Positions 26,655-41,600 are shown, counted from the stretch's first letter. The stretch is DNA of 64,000 bases from Sthenelais limicola (GCA_942159475.1 OW804100.1:9564127-9628126), one strand, 5' to 3'. Numbers and translations are program-made. Notes: a model not told the origin generated them from the sequence alone.

Positions 26655-29600
26655 ACACACCCCTAGATAGTTACACACATACCCTAGATGGTGCCTGACC
26701 TGCACCGGACCACAGCTTCCCCTTTCTAAAATAATCGTAATACTCTTAACCCGAATTCTTTGGTTGTTTACTGGTATACACCATATTAAAACAAATAGTG
26801 CCAAGTCAGCATGTGGATTCTGAACCATTGCTCCCGCCATTATCTTGCCACAATGTATAATGTTTCTGTTCCTAAGAGGATGGGTTCAATAAAAGAAAAA
26901 GCTCCTGACAAAGTTTTCATTTAATAAAACATCCTTTATAATCATTTGCAGGCCACAGGCCTGTGAACCATATATTGTCCCTTTTATACATAGCTCTAAA
27001 AGATGTCGTAGTTTGCTTCCGAATCTCGTGTTCCTTGGAATTGGCCCTCAAACTTGCTGAACGATTTCGTAGTTAATAAATATATTTTATTGGTTCCTTT
27101 GGGATTGACTCTTTATCTTCTTGCCTTATAGTTTTCATGAGAATGCTCGTATTCAAAAGATGGGTCTTTAATGTTCATAGTATTATCAATACATGAGCAA
27201 CTTGAAGTCATGTACAGATGACAGTTATGAATAAAGCGAAATTGTTAATCTAAGCAATCGTGGCATGCATACTTGGGCCCGAATACTTGTATACTAATTT
27301 GGTAATCTGGTTTGCGTTCGCTGAAAAACAGTTACATTAATACAATGTATGATACATGTATATCACATTCCAGAGGTTTTAAGACCTTCCAGTTTTAATG
27401 GTTTTGCTAAATTCACTTGTATAACTGATTTTTTTCCTCATCAGGCGCTTTCCTCATCCCATATGTAATCATGATGCTACTCATCGGAATGCCACTTCTC
27501 TTCATGGAATACGGTTTTGGACAGTACTTCGGTGTGGGAGGCCTTACCATCTTCAAGAAGGTCTGCCCCATGTTGCAAGGTAAGTCTTTTTGAGTATTTA
27601 TATTCTACTTTTGAGTTAAGTAACCCGATGCAGCTAATTAACAGACAAAAATAATTTGATTAATTTAGTGAAATATCGATATCGTTTTAAAAATAAATTG
27701 GTTTGAAGATTTCTCCAGTATTAAAATTATTTCTTGTTGCAAATGTTTGTGATTCGTATCGGGGATGGGCCTGTCCTTATTGGAACTGGAAGTAGTCAGA
27801 TGAGACAGCATCATGAATACCCGTAGGAAATGGTGTTGTTTGACCGGCACATTCACTCGTCACCCCTGTTGAGTCCTATTACCTCCAAGCTTAACCTTAA
27901 AATCACTTTTTGTTCAACTGAAGAACCCATGACATTTAGAAAAAAGGCTAAATGACAAAGATCTAAATCTTGATAACCATGCTAGGTACTTTAGGTGATG
28001 GCTTTGGTTGGTATGTCATCTCTCTCTCCTCGCCCCAGTGAATATCAATGGTAGGCATTGCATTTCATTGCTCTCTGACAGACCATCAGTCTCATCGCTA
28101 ATAGTAGCGGTAAACAAATAGTTTGGCAGCCGGATGTTTACCCCTTCTGATATCCATCATCTGTGACTGGATAATGTCAATCAATTTTAGTAGTAGTGTA
28201 TGAACTGATAATTGTACTTGTCCTCGACACATCAACTCTTGCCGTACTTCCATCTCATGGGACAGGCAACTTTCTGTACCTGATGGTCTTAATGGTTGAT
28301 TTCATCAATGCGATTATTTGTGAATAGAATATACATGGCAGCCTTGTCTTCGCAGACATCTCGACCGAGCCAATCTAAAAGCCAAACTTGTAAAGTAAAA
28401 GCTCTGTTGGTTGGCCTTTGAATTATTGGAAACACTTTGCAATGTTTTACTTTACTGACGTAATGGAGACGGTATTAAGGCAGATTGAGGAGGTACCATT
28501 GGGATACTTCTCAGTCCTACGCCTTCTATCTCATGATACTGGCATAACCCAATGTACCTCCCTCACCATTGCCTAGTGGTTTCCAGTCGATCTATGTACA
28601 GACACTCAGTGGCCTCCTCTATTGACATCGCTCCCTTAAATCATGTCTGGAGATTTTTCCCCGTCGTGTGTGTCTGGTGGTGTTTTACCTCTGCCGACCT
28701 GTAGTGGAGGAGTGCAGGGCCGGCAAGACAGGCAATAAACCAGCCATTTATTTTTTCTACGATCTGTATTAATATTTCTCATACCGATTTCCTCTAGTGG
28801 CTCTACCTCCTGCTCATCCCTGTCCCGACCCTCTACTTATACTCTTGCTTCATCCATACAGGTCGTGGGGACAAAATATGTTCTCTTCCTTAATTCAGTA
28901 TCATGGAGGAACAGTTGTATAATATACCCCTCAGTAATGGCAGGAGATATAAGGTATTTTTTGTGGATAATTACTTCACCGCCCCTCTCGATGAAAGCCA
29001 CCCCCGCTCTATATACGTGGCTATGTGTGGTGACATGGACATACATCAGGTGTAATTCTATAAAGTAGGTGCGTAATATGAAGAATGCACAACTCTTATA
29101 AGCTATGTCGCACAGCAGCTCGATGAACTTGTTGCACTATCCATTGAATTAGAGATGTATTCAGCTTACCAAAGCTGGCTGACTTGCTATCCTATAACGC
29201 ACTGATTTACTTACAACTTCTATCATGCCATTGGAGCCATGACACTAATCAGTCTAATGAGTCTATACAACAAATGAAACTTTTTCAGTGCTAGCTGTCT
29301 GACATGTTGAGAAAAGCGTGGCGGAAGTGCTAGGATAGTCGTTATTAACGCTCCGAATGAACACATGCTATGACTGCATGACGTCCTGTACTGTAGGCCA
29401 GACAGTCTGCCACAGTTTAATAGTATGATCTCATCACTTGATAATAGCGTGACATAAGAGCTGTTTAAAACATGTCACCTCGGTAACCCCATCCCTTATC
29501 TCCCCCAGTTTAATTGGAGTATTCTCAAACCAGTGATGCCCCATAAAGAAGGAATCAGGCCGGAGTGGTTTTCTAACCAGTTATTTATGCACGTCGTGCT

Positions 29601-32600
29601 CGTTATGAATTATGGTGTCTGTGTTTGCTTTCAACAGAAGCAGGGCCATTCAAATGAAGATGGGAAGTTTTTCACATGGCACATATAGGTGCAAGTGAAT
29701 GGGTATATAGGTCTCTATTAATACATAGCTCATGTGGAATCTCCTGCATTCTAGTATGTAGCTGCTGAGGATATATTCCTGTGGTGAGTGAATGGAGGGA
29801 ACATGTAGGTGGAGGGGCGTGGTCCGTGTGAATGTCTGAATGTCAGCCTCTCGTGCCAGGGCCATTGTACCAGACCTGAGACCGCCGCCGTCCATGGTTA
29901 GGAGTCACGCTAAACAGTGGGAAAGGGCTTTCTAGGTACAAGGTCGGCTCCCAGGGAAAATGGCTGGCGTAATTCCCTGAATGTTCCTGGGCGTTCTCTT
30001 CATGCTAAATTGGATGCCGGGATTCCAGATAAAATGCCCAGTGCATGTTTGATGAAAACTTGTATATATCTACGAGGCAACTGTTTGCGCATTGCGCCTG
30101 TTACCGGGAAAATATTGTAGGCTTGCCTGAGATCACGAAATGAGCGATGGTCTATTTCATTAGTCTATACAATTACATGATATTTCCGGCTTAGCATCTC
30201 AGTCATGCCTAAGGAAATAGAGGTCCTTCTGAGCCAAAGTAATCTACAAGCTAAGTTAATCTAGAGTGATATAACAGTTGTCCCCAGCCCCGTTGTTGAT
30301 ACGTCACCACGCCGACATAGTGATGCATATTTTGTGGCCTAGTTAAATACCAACCAGCAGGCAGAGAAACCCACCTATCATCCATCTACCAATACTCATG
30401 TCGAGCAAATACATTGTTACAACGAGGGTAATACAAAAGGTAACAAAGGAATATGAGATGGTCTTCATTCCTGGTAATGAACAACGATTCATTAGACCTA
30501 CCTATGATTGGATAGGCATGGGGGTAGGGTAACATGTAAGGTATGCTAGTATAGGTATGCATATATGACACAAGGAGGTATAACAGTATCTTTATTGGGA
30601 TTGCCTACATGATCATTTTTCCTGTCTCCAGTGTGATTGCGTTCATCATGCAAGCGTATTATACGGGCAGGTCGAGCGACGGGCCAGCCTAAGTATAATT
30701 TTGAAAAAGAAATTACTGTCCGTCATAATCATGTGTTTACTGTTTTAGTGCGAGCTAATAGCAATATGCCCTGAGCTATAGATACCATTTATATATCATA
30801 TAAGATATTTAGTCGTGGTTTACGTCCACATTTCTGTATTCGTGCTTTTGGAAGTTTACATTATTTATAAGCCCTGTTGCCCTTTAACAGTTTCGTGTGT
30901 AGAATGTCTGAGATTCCCGTGTACAAAGTTTTACTACCTTTAACTAAGAAGGCACGAGACTGAGGTTCGCCTTATCAGTGTATCTCAGTCCTTGTAAACG
31001 CATCCTTCCCCCCATTAATGCCATGTACAATATTGTGTTTGTCCCAAACATTGTGTTTTATGAAAAAAAAAATGTGGGCAGGAGAATTGAGATGGCGGCG
31101 AGACAGAATTATAAGCGTCTAGACGTAGGTCGGTTGTTGACTGGTCAACCTGCGTCCAGCGACGTGTGATGTATTAGGGATGTGCACCATCAAGTATGTT
31201 AGCACAATACATGAGGGCCACTCCCCTCCACTCCCCAACACTGCCTTCTCTAGCCGCCAGACTGGGCTATGGAATCTTCCATTGGTTGGTGAAAAATCAA
31301 ATAAAAACCCACCCAAAATAAACATTGAACACCTTCGTGGAAGGTGTGTGATGTTGGGGCGGGGTGGGGGGATGTGAGGGGTGCAGCGTTTGGGGGAGGG
31401 GGAGCCGTGCGTGCATGTGTGTGTGTGGGGGGGGGGGGGGGGGGGGCTTCTCATGCTCATGTGGGCAGAAAATGTATTGAGAGTCAAGTGACCCCCATGT
31501 GTCCCGGTGGTAGATCCTTATTTGACGTCGAATCTGGTGACCTTGAACGCGAGGACATTACGATTTTGGTGACGTCGGGGTCGGGTCACACGAGGCTTCT
31601 ATTAGCCATTCTGTGTGTAGGTACTTCATTATCCCACACTCAATGACAACATCATTAAATAGACAAACATCGCCTCAATGAGTATTGATGGTGTGCCAAG
31701 TAACCAATAAACGGCGGTAATTAATCGCTAGAAAATATTATTTGGCGAATCCAAATATATTTTTACGCCCTGTTTTTGGCAAGGCTCCAGCTTAAATCGC
31801 AACAGTGTTGAATTCAGTCCCCTCTCTGGTGGTGGGCGGAGCGGTGATTTTTACACTCCCTATTTTTTATAATTTTTAATTTTGTGTACCCGAAAAGAGG
31901 CCGTACAATTTAGTCACGATAGGGTAGGATACTTGAAAGGGCGAAGAGAGAATGACTTAGTGCGTTCTTGCCCGCATTCAAATCATGTGACCCGTTTTAC
32001 TAGAAAGCCAACCTGCAGGCCTTGTATATACTGAACCTGTTGATCCATTTCTCTCCTCCGTCGTCTGTCTAGAAGTATAACTCGTTTTGCCATGTATTAC
32101 ATGCCCAGAGTGATCGATCACCTCGCCCCTCGTCCCAGAAATGACCAATGTGATTTAAATCAAATGATGTGGAGGAGAGAACTTCAGACTGTATAGTATA
32201 GTAACGTCCTGACTCCCATCTCAATCATTTACACGTATTTGTTGTACCGTACGTTTTCTAATGGAAAAGGGACATTTTGTGCATAGGGATTCCCATCTAC
32301 CCACTCAATGCACACCACCTATATGTATAGGTATACAGGTATGTATGTATGTTTATTTCCGGAAGTGTACAATATTACACCGGAAAAGGGTGCCTCTCTT
32401 CTATGGAACCATGGCCTATCGAAGGTGAAGTTAAATAAATACAGTAGTAGTTAAAAGCTAGTAAGCTAGGCTAACATAAAAAGGGCTAATATGGCAATGA
32501 TAAAATAAACTGGGCACGCTACATGCCATGAAGCGAGGTCAGATATGCACTCTCCTTCATGCAGTTTTTTAGGGTTCACTATTATCTTAGTGAATTTCGT

Positions 32601-35600
32601 CCTGAATCAGTAATCTTATGTATAAATTATTATGGTCTTGATGGATAGTTTTATAAAACTTATATCTTAATTAAAAGCAGCTGCTGAGACGACACACATT
32701 TCACATAATGACATAATCTGGGATACATTGACAGTAATACCCAGTCATTCCTAGAAATGAGCAAATTCCGCCCACATCTTCTTGGGTTAGCATATACCTG
32801 ATCGCATTTATCTGGGTGGGAATTAATCCCATTCTGAAACTTGGTAGCTGAGGAGATCTACGTTTTCTTGTTTGAAAATGCATTTACTCTTTTTAACTGT
32901 AATTCCATATTCTTCTAGCTTATCAAACACCAGAGCCAAATAGTGATCATGCTCCTCTTTAGTTTTGGAATAAATGACAATATCATCTCTAAAAGTCAGG
33001 CAAAATTTTCCAATAAATCCCGAAAACATTTTGTCCTTGGCCCGTTGAAAGACTGCTGGTGCAATATTGAGACCAAAAGGCATTCTACGGAAATGAAATA
33101 AGCACACAAAAGCTGTTTTTTCAATAATTTCTGGGTCCATTTCCAGTGTGCAACATAGTGAATTTGGAGATGAGAGACCGTCGGTCTCTGCCAAATTGTA
33201 ACAGTGGAGACCGAAAAGATTTTACAGAGACCCAAAAAAAGTCTGGGTCATAGATAGGGTTCCTGTGGTCCAGAGCAGTTTGAACATTTTATCACTTGGA
33301 TATTTCATTGGAGACCGTCGGGCCCTGACAATTATCAATTTCAGAGACCGACGAAAATTCAATGGAGACCTGGGCGTCGGTCTCTGGGTTATGTTGCATA
33401 CTGCATTTCTACCTGCCAGTAGCCGCTTTTTAGGCAGTGATGTCAGAACCAGGGGGGCCACAGGGGCCATGCCCCCCCCCCCCCCCCCCCACCATTTTAC
33501 CTTAATGTACAATTTTGAATGCTGAAAAAGAATTCCTCCAGATAGAGAATGCCCTCTCTCAGTAATGTAAAATGCGAGTAAACTTCTGTAACTATAGAGA
33601 AGTTGTGGCCCATGCGAAAACCAATTTTGCCGAAAATAAACACAAGCATAGCAGTGTAGGCCCAAAATTGAGAAAGTCCCTTCCAGCAAAGGGAAAGCCT
33701 CTCACCTCAAAACACTAAGTGCCTTCATAAATCCATTAAAAAGTTCTGCAAAATATCATCATATTCCCATTAAAACGCGGAGTTCTAGGCAGGGATACCG
33801 ATTAGCAAAGTAGACTGACATACCGTTCTTATCTGATCTGAGGGCTGTTGCACAACAAAATTCAATGAACGAACAGGATAACCTCCTCATAGGGGTCTAA
33901 GAATGAGCAGGAATAGCCACAATTAGCCCACTGTTGCATATTGCCTGGTCCTAACTATACTCGTAGATCTGCACCTATAATATAGAAGGTGTGGACCCAG
34001 TCAAAATTGGGTATTCTCTAGACTGATGTCATACATAGGGGATATTCCAACCTAGCTGACCTGTTTGGTTGTTTGTTTTACACAGTGCCTCTATATTAGG
34101 ATGAATGCACCCTTCTATATGTATAGGCAGTCAATAAAGGACACTTAAGGGGGGTTTGATTGACAGGCCACACACATATATAGACTATGGCAGATCAACG
34201 AATTTACCGGCATGAGCAAGTCTCATAGCCACAAATATCCAAAACATAAAAAAATGATTAATTAATGTGTAAAACCTTTGTTATATCATTCTTTACTCAT
34301 TAAGAAGTGGTATATATCAATGAATACATTTTAGGGACCTTCAAATTAGGTACAAATAGACTTAGGATAACCCTGAAGGTCTGAAACTTTTCATTGTGCA
34401 ACAGAATTCTTGCCTTGAAATTTGTCTAAGTCCCCACAAACATGCAGGAATGTCCACAATTAACCCACTGATTTCATATGTCTGCTTGTTCCTGGGTGTA
34501 CCCTACAAGAAGGTGTGTACCCAGTTAAAACTTATTCCATGGATTGATGTCATTCATATGGTATATTCTAACCTAGCTTCTGACATTTAATGGTCATTCT
34601 AAGTCTGTCAATGAGCATCAATGAATAGGCCACAAGCAGGCCTCATATTCTTAATTGTTTATAAGCAAACTTCTTGCACTTCAGCTTCAACATATGTATA
34701 ACTGAGGTCTAGGTTTAATACAGAATCATTGTTTATTTTAGTATCAACGATTAAATTAATCAAATAATGAATGGGATCATTTATCCCAACAAACGAGCAT
34801 CTATGATTTGGTTGTGTAACTGGTTCTCGTTTGTTGCACAAAGAACAAGCGGGGATTTCTACAAATTTCAACGAGCAATAGAAAGGCTAAAAACAGCCAC
34901 AAATTTGCAATGAACAGGCATTGTGCAACAGCCTTCTGAGGGTTTGGACCTAGAGTGTTAGGACCGCCAGCCATGCCTCTGGACAGTCTGGTCTAGATAC
35001 CCTAATAGCCCAGAACCTCATTTAACTCACTTTTTCTTGCTTAATTTGATCTTAGCTTCTCTAATTCTTTCCCCAATGAAGGAATGACATCAATAACTAA
35101 ATGTTTGAGTTTAAAAGAAAAGCGAGCCCAAGATATGAAAGATATTAGTGAAATTAAAGTATAAAATGACTTCAAAATGAAGTGGACAACCAATAAGTAA
35201 ATCACTTGTGTCTTTGGATGAAAAGATTTCTATGACCCTAAGGTACACTTATGCCAAAGGGGACATTTGTAGCATGACTTGAAGTATAAAGTCACTTAAC
35301 CCACCCACTAATTTAAGTTCACGTTCTTGTGCCTTGTTGTTGGTAGATGAGTTTGCATGATTTGATCCTTCTCCATGGTTGGCCCGTACTGTACTCATTG
35401 CCTTCCCGTGTATTGTTTACCTTCATGGACACTCCATATGTTTACATAAGCCTCTACGTTTGTAAACTCCGTTTTTGAAGGGTTTGCCATTTGTTACCTC
35501 TGTAAACATCCATCCAACTCCAAGCTTTTCCTCTTCCCAACTTGGAATAATCAATGCTTGGACCATAATGGATTCGGGATCATAGCTGTGTTTACCATTT

Positions 35601-38600
35601 CCTCCGCGCTATCTCACCGTTTTTCCCACTAGGTTATGGGACATGGACAATTATGTCTATTCTTGTGATGATTACTGTGCGCCTATTTTATCATTAGCAA
35701 CTTCATAACATGACGAATTCCCACGTAAATGTTGAATCTATTTTGCCATGTGTGGTGAGAAATCTGTATATCGGTGACCAAACCTGGCCCCAGGACCTTG
35801 TTCTAGTGCAAGGTCATTCATCATTTGTGCATATGGTGTTCAGGGTTATCATTATGGAAATAGTCGAGCTTTTGTCAAAAGCGGATGTTGCTCAATAATT
35901 AGGTGTTACTAATAGCTGCTAAATGGGTACCCGTGGATAAACGTGCCAAATCGATCTTCTTACTATTTTTTGTGCTTCATGCAACGAGGTTTCTTTCTTT
36001 TTGTGAAATGTGGTTCAAGGAGACTCACATACCACCGATTTGGCACGTAAGGGCGAATATTTGATTGAACTAAGTGCATATGAGTATATTATCAGACGAG
36101 GCTAAAACGACTCTATGGCTCTTGATGCATATTGTTAAATATCATATTGTCTTGCCCTTTGTGGACTTGTGGGTCCCTAAAGTCCATTTAATTTGGGATT
36201 CCATCCATTATACATTTCCTTAGGTGACCAGCTAAGGTCATTTCGATCTTGAGGGCATAGCAATGCCCTTTTGATAATTACTTTTGATCCCTTGTGTAGA
36301 GGCGAACTTCTACTTTATACCTCGTCTTTATAAGCGCGTATTTTATTTTGGATGTATGTGGGTAAGACTAAATAGGAATTTAGTCTTATGCAATAAACGT
36401 GTGTCTTTGGTATTTCCAATACAATTGGTACAGTTGGCAACTGTGCCTCTCCATGTGTTGTGTGAGTAACTCAACAGACCTGCCCAGCTCCTTCTCCCTC
36501 CATCCACCTCCTCCAGTGTCTACACCTATACCACCTCCACCTGGGAGCGTTCCGTCTCCCTCGCGGAAGGCTAGAACTCACCGCTGGGAACTAGCCCAAA
36601 CAGAGACATGCTTCGTGGACCAAAATAGGCCGTGCCCGAGTTAGAGGATCGAGTCTATACCTACCACTCGTGTGTCAAGTTTCTAGACTTCAGATGCTCT
36701 TCCATAGACTTGTTCAAGTCACTTGTTTCGTTAAATTATTTTTGCCAATAGTTTAGTATATGACCCTTGTCCGCGGCAAATGGCAAAGGAGTGTTTTTGA
36801 CTTGCATTCGAAATACATATATAAGAAACTTTACAACAGTACAGTTTATACATGGAAATGGGTCAGTGTCCATGACAGTTCTTCCGAACTAACCCTCTAT
36901 CTATTCTACCTTTCTATGTTTTAAGTTACATGGTACATAAATATTTATTTACATTACATATATGTTAGCGGGGCTAGATAGCCCTGCTGTTGTCCATAAT
37001 TGACTCTGGGCAAGGGCTTCCATGCCCCCAAGAAATCTCGATGAAAATACCGAACTCCTTTTTGCCTCAAATTGACAAGCTGTTGTCTGGCAGGTCGGAA
37101 CTCTCGTCTTCACCGTGTCTTTTTGGTCGTGTTCGAACAGCTATATCAAATTGAATTATTCATCAGAAAATTTCCAAACTAATTAAACATATAGACCTAA
37201 CACTTCTCCTTTAGAATCTGTTTTTATTTTGTCGATCTAGTAGGTAGAGGCTGATTTACAGTGAAAATGATCGGCAAACATTTTTGACAAACTTTAGGGT
37301 CACATAGCTGCGTGTATGAACTACCTCGCCATATCTTTTCTGCCGTGTTCGAAAGGCTGAATCTAAATCGAACTAATCTTTGTAGCATTATAAGAATGAT
37401 ACGACCTATAGATTGAACACTTCGCTCTTAGAATCTGTTTTCATTTTGTAAATCTTAAAACGGTTTAATTAACTTGTAATAGTAATAATATAGTGATAAT
37501 AATAATCTCTGGCAAGATCAGGGGTAATAATAAGGCAGGCCCTGAAATCCAATTCTTTAGGCCATATAACTTAATTTTGTTTGGGATGCTGTTCCAAACC
37601 ATCCGTCCTCAATAATTTTTTTCCTGTGTTTTTTGGTACTTTCAAATTTTGTCCTGATTCCGAAGGTTAATTTCTCTCTAAGCAAGGTGGAATGGGTTGT
37701 AATGGGTCTGTCAAATGCCTCAGGTCTTAGTCAGAGGTCTTAGCCTCTGTCATAGATAGACCCAGTTTAGATCTTTTGGGAGGAGAAATCAGATATAATG
37801 CATAGCACCTTTAAGATGAATGCCGAAATTGACCTTACAGAACCCTTACCCCAAACGTACAATTTTATGGTCGAAAATAAAAGGCTATTAAACCCTAGGG
37901 TGGCTATTTCATTGATTTATTGGGGCTAAGTATTTTTATAGTTGTAGCCTCTGACTGGAAGTCGTCATTCCAGGTTGTGATGTGAATGAAAGGCGCCTGT
38001 AAAATACTTTGGAATTTTTGTTGCCCTGATTGTAACCCTGATTAATCATGGGTGTCTCTCAACGCTGGCGGTGCGATTAGCCTAGGGGTAGGGCGGGGAG
38101 ATCGAATCTTTGCGTACTGTTCATTACTGTTTGCTCTGTTCTTCTTTCAATACATTAATTTTTGTAACATTCGCAGACGGTCTATAGGGAATCTGATATT
38201 TCTGTATGAATCAGTGGGCGTTTGGAGTGGGGGCACATTCTCAAGCACCTCCTTTCACAATTAGAAAGCTGGGGAATGTGAAGTATGTGGCCTTCCTTTG
38301 GATGTACTTGGGATAAAATAGGCTTGATTCCCCGCGCATTTTCATCTCGGTGTGGCGCAAATGAATGGGTGCCAATCAGGGTATGGCGTTTTGGTCCCGA
38401 CACCTTCACCAACCTCCTCCTCCCCTCCTGCCACTTCATGTTTACGTCTGCGAGCAGCCATCCACAAAAAAAGCAAACATGCGCGCGCATTTCAGTCAGA
38501 TTCCCGCCTGCCCGTCCAATATACATATATTCCACTGACGTCACGGGCGTCGCCATTTTTGGGGGCTACCCCGGGTAAACGTTAGTTGTCCAAGACTCGA

Positions 38601-41600
38601 AAATACTGTTTTCCGGCCGTTTTAACCATTTCCAGTTTTAATGAACCCATGATAACCCTTGTTGATATAATAGATAATCTTTCTTTAGTAAATTATTACT
38701 AAAGTATCCAACATTGTGGGGTTTAACAGCTTTGTTTTTATAAACATGCTATAGACGCAAGGGTAGCACTGACCCCTGTGATGGCGGCCACTGTGATTCA
38801 CCAGCCAGGCATGTGACGTCATGCATAATCTATGTATACATACTTATAATGTGAGTGATGTTCAATGAAACTTTCCTATGGAAGTTGGGCCTGTGTTGGT
38901 GCATGCCATACATGACTTCATTCAGAGCACAGGGCTCGTACATACAGCCTCTCACCCCCTCCACTTCACCCTCTGCTATCTCAAATGGCTAAATATGGTT
39001 AGGCGATGATCCTTAAGATTTAATACGACGACTTGCTTCTATTCATTGATGTGAAACATCGCTGTCTGAAATAAGGTGTATGAGGGCTTGGTCAACTCAC
39101 AATGTACAGTTAACGTATAGAAAATCATCACTTTACTAAAATATCACTCCTTGGTCTGAAGTTCATGCATGGAGCCTGGTGTCACGATATGTGGGACATT
39201 TTTAGGAAATTTGCTTCTAGATCGATGCTATTATGATTCTAGCTCATGGTTTTTCTTCAGAATAAGTGACACATTATATGACTAGAGATCACCATATAAT
39301 AGTCTGTGTCAGCTGTAGTCTAGCAATTGTGACAAATAGCTAATTTATTGGTGATAAATCAAAAAAGGAATAATTCCCGACATGACCCGACCACATGGGT
39401 TACCGAAGCATTGGATATATAGTTTGTACAATGATGTATAGTAAACTGATCCCATAGAATATTGCATAATTTTGCAGCATAACCATACGTCCTGTCCAGT
39501 AAGATTGTTTTTTTTGCAAGTTCAAAATCGTTCAGGTCTGAGCCCGTCTTAAGACTTGAGTGGCGGATTTCCAGTCACCAAAGAAGGAAACTTGCTTATT
39601 ATAGCTTTTCTACCAAAGAATGGCCACGTCTTGATTCTGCTTTATTGTAAAGTATTGACACAAGTGTCTCGTCAAATCCGCAGTTTCCTGTCCAGAATAC
39701 AATCCCTTCTATTGCCGTCTGGGGAGGGGATCAGCCCAAGGCAGTTTCCCCTCCGTCAAGCCCAACTGAAAAGGGAAGATTAGGGGTAAATAATGCTATA
39801 AGGACTGAGCTCTGAGGCTTAAAGTGGTCATGTATTGCACCGACTTGATGCGAATGAGTCAGTTGTAAAATGACTGATGACTATATTCGAAATAAAAATG
39901 TTTAGCGAACTGGTTTGAATGTGAGAATAACAGATGCGATGCAGAGTTTTGATGGAAAGCACTTTTACTTACACGGGAAGGGATTGGCATAGATTCTGCA
40001 GGTGGGTATTACCCCCATTTTGATTGTCAATATATACTTATATTTACATGTAATACTTTTTCAGTTTTGCATTATAATATATTGATGTAGTTTGAAATCT
40101 GGATTTTTCACTTTAATAGAAATATATTCTCATTGGCATGGCATGTGATACATGTCTCCCTATTTGTATGTGAAACTAAAGTTAGTTCGATGAAATACTG
40201 AAGCAGGTTTCCTCCGTTCCCTCCCCCTCTCCTCCCCCCGCCCCCGCGCACACACATTTTTCCATGAGTCCATGCTCATCGGGCGCGGAAGTTTCCATTT
40301 GCATATATGATAGGCAAGTATGGTACATAGCAAGCCCAGAGTTATGCGCATTCAAGAGTTATGCGCATTCAAGATCAGCGATGGCGAGGTGTGTATGTTA
40401 AAACAAACCCCCGATTTCTACAATAAATGTGTAAATATTACAAGTGGTGTAACACAATGGCAAACGAAGAATCAGAGTTTGTAGATGAATGATGTAAATT
40501 TAGGGATACATGTATATATATATGACACAATTAGGTATAACAGTGTTTCCTTTTTTGTTTTTGTTTCGGTCATGAGAGTGACTGTTGGGTTCGTTCGAAG
40601 TGAAGCGAAGAACCGAAGTGATGAGCCACCACCAAGATTTGAGGCAATTGCTTCTCTTGACAAGGAGACGACAACTCTCTTGTTTCTGTGCATACATCAC
40701 ATATAAGTGTTTGACTAATTTCCATATATGCAGAAAGAATGGAAGTAGAGTAGAGTTCAATAAGGCATAATGCGCCAATTGTTAGCCATGCATGTGTGGA
40801 CGCCTACAGACAGTGGTCCAGGTGTGCTTGGTGGGTCCAGGTGCCACCGCCAGCCTGATAAGACTAGTCAAATAATGCTCAACAATCGTTTAAACTTAGC
40901 ATTCATGCATTCTAAATATCTCACATTTAGTATGCTATTTGAATCCCTAAAGTTGTTGCCGTGAGCGTCCTAAGTGCATGGCCCGTCTCTTGTAGATTAC
41001 TAGTACTATCTTCTCTGAGGGTTTTCTTCGATTAAGGGTTATAATAATGACCTGTATGTACTTGCAGTTTCACTCTTCAGATATGTCTCTGTCTATGTCT
41101 ATGTAAAATTCGTAGCCTACCATGAGAGCTAGTTAATTCTCCACACCCCTTGTGGTGTCCTCGATTAAATTAAAATTAAACTTCACCTCCCCTACGGTAC
41201 GTCTCGTTTAATTTGAAAATCTAAATGAGACACTGTACATTAATTGCTCATGGTGGATCTTACTTTATAAATAGTTATGCCTTGGGGGGTCATTTTCCCC
41301 TCTAGATTTGTAGATAGAAATATAATACAATTAATATATCTAGCCGCAGGTGATTTTTGAAGTTCCTGGTGAGCATTACCAGACCCCAATTGACCCAATT
41401 ATTGGACGCAGTGTTGCGCTTCTCCGTCCATCACATGCGTTTACACTAATTGTCTTGCTTGCGTCTGTGTAACGCACCCATCTACCCTCCTGCACCCCCG
41501 CCTGCACCCCCTCCTGCACCTGGCACCAGGTAGTTACAATCAGGCTCGAGTCGGGGTTCGTGGCTGACCTAATTTTAAATCTGAATGTACTCAGAAAGGG

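Larger units (their letters stand above)
15661..27444 (+). other. intron 1 (11.8 kb)
   Basis: Bounded by GTAAGT (15661) and a long pyrimidine tract ending in TCAG (27444). It contains a G-rich run (15855-15872), C/AC compound microsatellites (20286-20322, 22332-22364, 26622-26660), two CRE octamers (22024, 22843) and a palindromic CAG/CTG tract (25522-25552) in a GC-richer patch (about 25000-25650). The long open frames in this intron, up to 132 codons, show no family motif and I treat them as chance. Confidence 0.85.

Noticed and set aside
36399..36644. Proline-rich open frame (PPPP runs)
   Set aside because: Low-complexity CCT/CCA sequence; no conserved motif and no exon signals that would link it to the transporter.
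38060..38110. tRNA-like A-box/B-box words suggesting a SINE
   Set aside because: The B-box match (AGATCGAATC) is imperfect and the A-B spacing is too short; no cloverleaf could be drawn.
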